From Lycium barbarum (Eukaryota > Streptophyta > Magnoliopsida > Solanales > Solanaceae), in the NCBI RefSeq assembly GCF_019175385.1, contig NC_083346.1, forward strand, positions 90,836,333-90,900,332: a stretch of DNA of 64,000 bases. Direction: 5' to 3'. Both the position numbers and the translations under genes were made by a program. The notes below the pieces were generated by a model that saw only the letters and a program-made list of their open reading frames with translations, did no database searches and was not told the origin of the DNA. How positions within the stretch are numbered: the stretch's first letter is position 1; every line of letters begins with the position of its first letter. This document shows, one piece after another, positions 57,301 to 64,000 of the stretch.

Positions 57301-57998
57301 CATTATAGGCCAAAGTATCCTCGGACTTGCCTCGAGCCTTTGAAAATATTACTATTATATAATCCTTCATTATGGTAATTGTAATAAAATTAGATAACCA
57401 CAACTTCAAACATAAGAAATTTGATGTAGTAAAATATACTGAACATAAAAAAAATTATAAGTCTTCAACAATGCAGACTTCTGTAACTGCACCGAAAAAA
57501 AATGGTTAAAGCAGAAGAATAATTAAATCATATGCAAATAGCATAAGTAGTATTTTCTTGCCGTAGGAGAAATTGCTTCTGAATAATGCATCAAAATACA
57601 TGACAACAGGGTACGGAATATGTTTCAACTTCCTGTTTGTTCCATAAATAAAAGCAAGCTAGTTAATAAAGCATACAAATTGCTAAGGTTTTTGTCTTTT
57701 CATAATTTCACCACAGAATGAGTAATCTCAAATAATCAAACACAAATATCTTATGGCTTAGTGTGACAAAGAAAAATTGTTCACTAATCAAGTTTCAGAA
57801 TACATATCACATTTGAAAACGATAATTTTAATTTATAAACAAAAGAAAGTCTTTGATTTTCCTTTTTATCTAAATGTAAGACTCTAATTTCCTCCACAAA
57901 TAACTAATCCTTTTTCCTTAAGAACTTTTTAGATCGCGACCCTTTATAAATTATAAAGATGTTACAAAACGGTAAAACTAAAGTTCACAGAGATAATT

Positions 57999-60627
57999 TG
58001 TCACGTCCCAGACTGAAGAGCCATGATGGGCACCTGGCCTTACTTGCCGAGTACCACTAGACATGCATCTGTAATGTAATCATATGCTTAGGTGGGCCAT
58101 TAGGGCCACCATAAGATAACCTGCTGACTCACAGAAGTAATAGACTGAAATAACACAAGTCTGTAAGGACATAACTGCATAACAAGCTGGACATACTGGA
58201 CGGGCCAACAAGGCTGTCATATACATCTATGTAGATATGAGCTGACAAGGCCATACAACATCTAACTATACATAACTATCTACAAGCCTCTACTGGAATA
58301 CATAACATTACATGGTCGGGACAGGGCCCCACTATACCCATGCATATGTATATATATAATCATGCTGACTCACGGCAACTCCGGAACAAGTGGAGTGCAA
58401 CAACATAGGCTGCTGATTTGATATCCTACGGGACGGGTCACCAACCTATACCTCAAGACCTGCGGGCATGAAACGCAATCCCCCAGGAAATAAGGGAGTT
58501 AGTACGAATAATGTACTGAGTATGTAGGGCATGAAAAATAATATATAAGAGGCATAGAAGAACTATGAGGCAATAAGAGTCAGCCTGTACATCTGAATAT
58601 CTCTGTGCATCATGAAATACGTAAATATCATGTGTATGCGTATTAAATGTCAGGTCATACATATATATGTGCACATATATCATCATCAAGCTTCTACGGG
58701 CATCCCATCATATCATATCGGCCTCTTTGGGCATCACCATCATCATTGTGTATCAGCTGATCAGGTGGTGGTGCGTATATAACGCTCTTCTGGTCATGGG
58801 TCAATATGCATGTATAAATGAATGCAATGCATAAGTAAAGACAAATAATAAGAACTCTCGGAGTGACATAAGGTCGTGCTACCTTCTATAAACATCTTTG
58901 AGCTAATATCATCAATATACGTAATCTCAAGACCCATGAACGGAAGGAATAATCATAAAAGGGGTAATGGAACATCAAAGACTAGAGTACTCCTAATGTT
59001 TCTAAGAGTAGAGTGATATGGAAGTTCGTTCATTTGTTCGTTTGTTCGTATCATAAGGATCATGCCAAAATGAAAGAAATGATAGCCTTAACATACCTCA
59101 ATCTCCTCATCTCCTCAATGCTTTCAAAAGCAGTGCATAATACAATTCAATCTACATTAATACAATAAGGTCCATGATTAACACCGTAAAGAGACTTAGT
59201 CGAATTTCTACGTTAATAACTTGTCTATATAAATTTAGGAAGCATCTCCCCTATAACATTGACTTCCTCCAACTCCATGTATCAACAACAACAGCCAGAG
59301 AAACACAACAAATACAACATCAACAACAAGGCACAATATATCAACAAGTCATCAATATCTCACAACGAGCGGCAAGCTCGGATTGGATTCCCTTTAACAC
59401 CCTTCAACCCCACAGTAATATATCCAATATATTAACCAATACTTTTTAAAGGATTTCCAACCTTCAACTCAATTTCAAAGTTACCCAAAACAGTCCAACA
59501 CAAGATAATATCACTACGGACAACTTCCAAGTGCTTTATAGCCATTTCCTTTTCTAGTTAGCAATTTCCCCAAGAAGCTTGACATGTAAACCAATATAAT
59601 TATACTAACAGTACCATATCCAATTTATTTAACATAATTTCCAGCCACTTAAAGTTCATAAGAGAAACTTTCAAAATAGTCCATCAAGAACAACAACATC
59701 TCAAGCTAATCCAAGTATCATCTTGTAGTTTATCATCCTAACAACATAACCAACACACAAACAATCTTAAGCACAATTAGTAGGGTTTTATAATCACCTT
59801 AAACAGTAGCAAAAACTTGGAATCTCAACCAACACAGCTCACAACAACCCTTAATGCCAACACAACCTTGTAGAGGTGTTCTTCATTCTTTAAGGTAACT
59901 TGATGTTGGATTATGGTGTATTTATTTGGAATTTCTTTGGGGCCTTGGAGGAACTGTTTGGGAGGGTTTGGAGAGGGTGAGGATGGAAGGAGGTCGAAAA
60001 ATGAGCAAAGCTCATCCCAAAAATGAGTTAAAAATAAGTGAAGGTCGGCCACCGCCATAGTGGGTCCCAAAAGGGTCTGTCTGCGCAGTCTTGTAAAAAC
60101 GTGAATATCTCTCAACTCTGATGTCTTATTGATGAAAGATTTAATTAGTTATAAAAATAGACTCATATAAATTTAATTTGATAGGTGGATCACCCCGTAA
60201 CTCCAAGTATGTTGGGAGAAAAGCTCAGTGACATCTGACCCAAATTTAAGCAAACTTATGAACGTAACTTGTGACGACTTTTGTCGACTTTTATTTTACA
60301 ACTCACTTGACTTAAAAACTTAACACATGACTATCATACAACTAAAATAACTCATGAAATGACCTTCTTATCATGTTAAGCACCCCTAGTATTACCCAAA
60401 AGTACGGGTTAGAACATTCTCAAACTTGCCTACTTTTGACGAAGCTTATTCTTTCCGATTCATTTGACGTACAACCTTCCCAACACTTACCAAACATGAT
60501 TATAAAATCTCATATACATAGTATGATCATGTAGAATCGCTTATGACCTCGACAAAAAAATTTCTTTCTCAATCTACGTCGATTAACTCACAACGAAACT
60601 CAACGTATATAAGTATGGGGTGTAACA
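57999..60627 (-). mobile_element. Solo LTR inside the Copia-like element
   Basis: This 2.6-kb LTR reads TGTTACACCCCATAC ... TGGGACGTGACA on the minus strand. Flanks are TAATT (57994-57998) and AAATT (60628-60632), a 5-bp duplication with one change. Same family ends as the other solo LTRs. No coding region. Confidence 0.75.
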
Positions 60628-60777
60628 AAATTATTATGATACTACCTGGCAGCGTGATCATTCAAGATAAGCAACACTATGTTACCCCAAGTCAGTAAAA
60701 GGCGGCACCAATTAAGTTGTCGCTAGGCGTCACAGTTTAACATTAAACAATTTTGTAGACGTAGGGCCAATATTAAC

Positions 60778-60802
60778 TGGTTAGAGACTCGTGCTGATAA
60801 CG
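60778..60802 (-). other. PBS-like site of the Copia-like element
   Basis: On the minus strand CGTTATCAGCACGAGTCTC follows the 5' LTR after its CA end. The tRNA partner is not assigned. Confidence 0.5.
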
Positions 60803-61133
60803 TGTTGTAAAATCAAGCTAAAAGAGTAATGATATGAAACAAGAAGGTAGACAAGAAATGTAGAGAGCAAGAGAGAACTTTATTCATCCTTCCAAGTGTT
60901 GTTCAAGTATATAACTATTACATACAATCCAACTATGTATAGGAATACATTGATAACTCTAAAGGGTGTGTCATAAACATGGGTAGTAACTATTTGGGGG
61001 TTATAGAAATAAATTGAGGGAGTAGTGGTCATAAAGTAATGGGAGTTACTTCCACAAAGAGTTATGAACACGTAGTAGTGGGAGTTATATGTAGAGGAGT
61101 AATAGACATCCACATATTAATATTTTCATAACA
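60803..61133 (-). repeat. 5' LTR of the Copia-like element
   Basis: 331 bp, partner of 43028-43358. Confidence 0.85.
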
Positions 61134-61740
61134 ATATGTAGGTTTTGGCTTACTTTTCCACTTTTATTGTTGTGAATGATACAAATGGGAAAAAATAGAT
61201 CAGCGAAATAAACAAATAGAAGTATACCTCCCTATAAAAAGATGGTACCTAACAACTGAAACCTTTATATCCTTTCTTTTTTTTTTTGGAAAATATCGGC
61301 ATCTGGGTTTGGAATTTGAGTCAAATAAGAATAAAAAAGGGAAAAAGTTTGGATTTATCTCATAATATATATGTAATTTTAGCACAATGACCAAAACTAT
61401 GGACAAAATAAACAAATAGAACTATGTGGTACATAAACACTGAAACTCTTACATCTCTTGTTTTTTTTTGGAAAAATCAGCATATGTGGGTTTAAGATTT
61501 GAGTTAAACAAGAAAAGAAAAGAGAAAAGTTTAGATTTTGCACATCATATATATGCAATGTTAGCACAGTGACTGAAACATCATTCTTTCTATTTCTTAC
61601 TTTATAGTTGCCATGTATTTCAAATTGGTTTTACCATTTAAATAGTTGATTTTCCTTGTTCAATTTCAAAATCAATTTCAACAATCACTAGTTGAGTTAT
61701 GCCATAGTCTGCCACCTGGCCTAAGCCTACACATCAACAA

Positions 61741-62230
61741 AAGGATGAACGGTGGATTGTGACTATTGGTGGCCCCACTACGTTTGACACAACTTATGGA
61801 ATGTCAAATCGAGCATTTCGTCAATTCCAATCGCCCCTACAAGGCATAGGTTCTTCCAATAATGCCAGGTCATTAGGTAGAGCCAGTGTTATGGCCATGG
61901 AGCAGAAGATCGCTGAGCTATCTAGCCAGCTACAGACCTCTCAGGCGAGGGATAGATGGAGGGACGAGCAACAACAGGCTGTGGAGGATAGTAAGAGGTA
62001 GAGAGACGAAAAATATGAGGGTATGAAAGCTCAATTAGATTCATTACTTGCTTCGGGGGGATTCCCCCTTCTCTTGATGACGTTCGTAGCTCCAGGGGTC
62101 GACCTCCCAATTCTCAATCTAGGTCATGACATCGAGAGATTTGTCAAGAACACTGACTTGTAGATGAGCCCACTAGTGGTGATGACGATGGGGAGCACGT
62201 GTCAAACACACAACAGTGTGGTTGAATTTT
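61741..62230 (+). pseudogene. C-terminal coiled-coil part of a CACTA-associated protein
   Basis: A frame with GGPTTFDTTYGMSNRAFRQF followed by a likely coiled coil (AMEQKIAELSSQLQTSQARD, QQQAVEDSKR), a TAG at 61999-62001, then in the same frame RDEKYEGMKAQLDSLLAS, ending near 62230. Gln/Glu-rich coiled coils end many plant En/Spm transposase-family proteins, and the place in the element fits. No catalytic motif is visible. Another transposon protein is possible. Confidence 0.5.
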
Positions 62231-62467
62231 AAGAATTTTACTAACTTATGAATTTTTTGGTCGATTTGTAAAAATGTAAAAGTGTTTGGTGGATGTTTGT
62301 GAATGATGAAGTTGTTTGATGTTGTAGACTAACTTAATGTAGACAAGTTTAATGTTTTATGGATGTTTGTAAAGGTTGAAGTAGTTTAATGTCCTCTGTG
62401 AATGTTTGAATTATGTTTTGATTAAACTTTGAAGTACATTCGAGTTGAATTTGATGTAGTGTGGGTT
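62231..62467 (+). other. Probable 3' UTR of the CACTA element
   Basis: AT-rich, with repeated phrases such as TGGATGTTTGTGAATG and TAATGTAGACAAGTTTAATG. No gene. Confidence 0.4.
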
Positions 62468-64000
62468 TGTAACGGCCCATTTGGTCAGTAAAGTGCTTTC
62501 AACCCGTTTACCCCCGTTGACCCTTCCCCGAGCCCTATTAGCACGATTTTGACCCGTGAGGATAGACGACATGGTTCCCGATGTAATCGGGCGAGACTTA
62601 TGATGACTTATGTGAAATAGAGCCTTAAAGTGAGAAACGGTTGATCGATAATTGACTTTTGGGTAAACAGACCTTTTTTGAAAATCCATCGATTTTGAGA
62701 GGTCCGGAGGGTCGATTATGACTTAGTGGGTAAGTTCTCTAACATTGATTTCATTTATTTACCTTTCTTAAGCATGAATCCATGGTAAAAAAAATCTATA
62801 GAACTTAAGGAAGAAGATGGGTTTTCACTTTTACTTCATTATTTGATATTTAGTCTTCCAATATGAGATTTGTTGATAGATTTGACTAATCTAAACAAGG
62901 AATTTGAAAGTTAGGGTTTATACCTAAATTGGGGGTTTTGACTTGAATGATGAAATTGACCAATCCTCGAGCTAATTTAGCAATTGGAGTAGAATTGAAC
63001 TTCTAGAATGTTGGGTTACCTATTCCATCTTTAAAATACCCGTTTTACCCTTGTGGGGCCCATTTCCCCATTTTTCATAATTGTTTCTTATTTCTAACTT
63101 AGAATTTGACCATGGATAGACTTTGAGTACTTAGAGGCTCTCCGAAAAGGCAAGGAGCAGATTTGATTATTCGTGGCTCCAACTCGGTAGCCAGGTAGGT
63201 TACGGCTTACCTTCTGATTAGATTTGGATTAGCGAAGTATATGTAAATTTAGTTACTAGCGGAGAAAGCATGTTTCGCCTTCAGGTATGAAGTTGGGATG
63301 GATTACTTAGGTTTTTTATTTTTGACTTATTTGTGGGCTTGTTGCCTCTTTGTGATTTATTGACTTATTGCCAAGTGTGTGAAAATGGCCTTGTATTTAG
63401 TTGCCATATTGTGATTATGATACTGTTGTCTCTCATCATCTTGGCATTATTATGGATAAAGGAAAGAACTTGACTTAATGTTTATATTGTGATATGTGTC
63501 CATGTGTGGCACGATTGGTATTGATATGATTTCACTTAGCATTGATATTATGCACGGTACTCATCCTCATTATGCATGATACATTGATATGAGCTGGGAC
63601 TTGATACTGATGATGATGAGAGAGATGAGCGTCTGATGCCCGAGGTCTTTTTCGAGATCTTGAGAGTGGTACATGGACTTTTTTGGTCCCCCATGGGTCA
63701 TGACTATCGAGGCGTGGAGGTATTCTGTCCATAGCATGTGTGTACGGAGATTACATTTGGCTGATGCATTTCATTGCATTGCATATGGATTCATTACTAC
63801 ATTCAAATATTTCTTGGATTCTGACTTGATACTATTATACTTGAGTTATTGTTCTTGGATTGTGTTATGTTTGTACTTGATTGCGAGCATGTCTTTTCTT
63901 CAGTTTTTTTCTTTATATATGTTAGCTAATTGTTGTCGGCCTATGATACCTACCAGTACATTGTGTTTGTACTGGTACTATCTTGCTGCATTCTTTTCTG
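62468..64000 (+). mobile_element. Gypsy-type LTR running off the right edge
   Basis: It begins TGTAACGGCCC, close to the chromovirus LTR start TGTAACGAGCC. It keeps the same landmarks in order: ACCCTTCCCCGAGCCC, GGTAAACAGACCTTTTTTGA, CAGGTAGGTTACGGCTTACC, CGGAGAAAGCATG and CGGCCTATGATACCTACCAG at the end. Whether it is a solo LTR or the 5' end of a full element lies beyond the window. The palindromic block seen in its relatives is missing here. Confidence 0.8.

Larger units (their letters stand above)
43028..61133 (-). mobile_element. Copia-like non-autonomous LTR element, minus strand, host to two insertions
   Basis: LTRs at 43028-43358 and 60803-61133 (331 bp each, highly similar, TGTTATGAA ... 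TTTTACAACA on the minus strand) with a polypurine tract at the 3' LTR and a PBS-like stretch at the 5' LTR. The flanks ATGTG and ATATG differ at one base. Without the chromovirus (45772-56251) and solo LTR (57999-60627) the element is about 5 kb. It holds a gag remnant but no recognisable protease, integrase or RT, so it needed helper enzymes. Confidence 0.75.
40156..62467 (+). mobile_element. CACTA (En/Spm) DNA transposon, split by nested retroelements; right end not in window
   Basis: It starts CACTACTAAAAAACTGC after a possible 3-bp target AGA. The first 380 bp carry subterminal repeats in both orientations (GCGACCTTATGAAGTCGGTA, CCTCAGTAGGTCGCT, CACACGAGGTCGGTA, CGACCTCACGAAGTCGG), as in CACTA elements. 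Transposase-like exons lie at 41278-41384 and 61741-62230. A Copia-like element (43028-61133) sits between them. An LTR at 62468 cuts the 3' side, and the matching terminal repeat must lie beyond 64,000 if it exists. Confidence 0.7.

Noticed and set aside
59174..59449. 91-codon frame rich in Gln and His
   Set aside because: It lies inside the solo LTR at 57999-60627 and is simple-sequence; no coding evidence.

Overview
The window is plant nuclear DNA, made almost entirely of transposable elements. The elements (a chromovirus-type Ty3/gypsy element, DUF4283-type L1 LINEs, an RTE LINE with a TTG-type tail, a CACTA element, hAT-type MITEs) together with the intron-containing GDSL gene fit a eudicot with a large genome. 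Solanaceae is my best guess, from general resemblance of the LTR and RTE-tail sequences. Species cannot be read from the sequence.

Region by region. 1-3,706 (minus): one host-type gene, a five-exon GDSL esterase/lipase running off the left edge. It has a one-base frameshift in exon 3 and MITEs in two introns. 4,641-33,313 (plus): an array of poly(A) retro-insertions: a decayed RNase H LINE tail, a tRNA-type SINE, a processed pseudogene of ribosomal protein eS1 (S3a) with a duplicated 5' end, and three related LINEs (A, B, C). The SINE, the eS1 copies and LINEs A-C are separated by copies of one short target, CTAATAGATGGGG. LINE B has ORF1 but no ORF2. LINE C is split in ORF1 by a solo LTR that itself contains another solo LTR. 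33,674-36,440 (minus): a decayed RTE LINE. 36,917-37,729 (minus): the 3' end of another LINE. 37,735-40,140: a solo LTR. 40,156 to past 62,467: a CACTA element carrying a fragment of a CSLC (xyloglucan glucan synthase) gene. It was split by a pol-less Copia-like element (43,028-61,133, minus), which was in turn split by a Tekay-like chromovirus (45,772-56,251) and a solo LTR (57,999-60,627). 62,468-64,000: a further LTR running off the right edge.

The most interesting material is in the LINE family. LINEs A and C have 1.7-2.1 kb after ORF2. This holds repeated hairpins whose 16-nt loop is nearly invariant while the stems differ but remain paired, and a long reading frame with protein-level repeats. 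Near the 3' end, all three LINEs carry a CTAGGC/GCCTAG hairpin just before poly(A), and a second, stronger hairpin upstream. In LINE B that second hairpin has a different sequence but the same shape. Together these suggest a structured 3' RNA that could let the ORF1-only element be mobilised by ORF2 supplied in trans. This is inference; the hairpins themselves are visible in the sequence.
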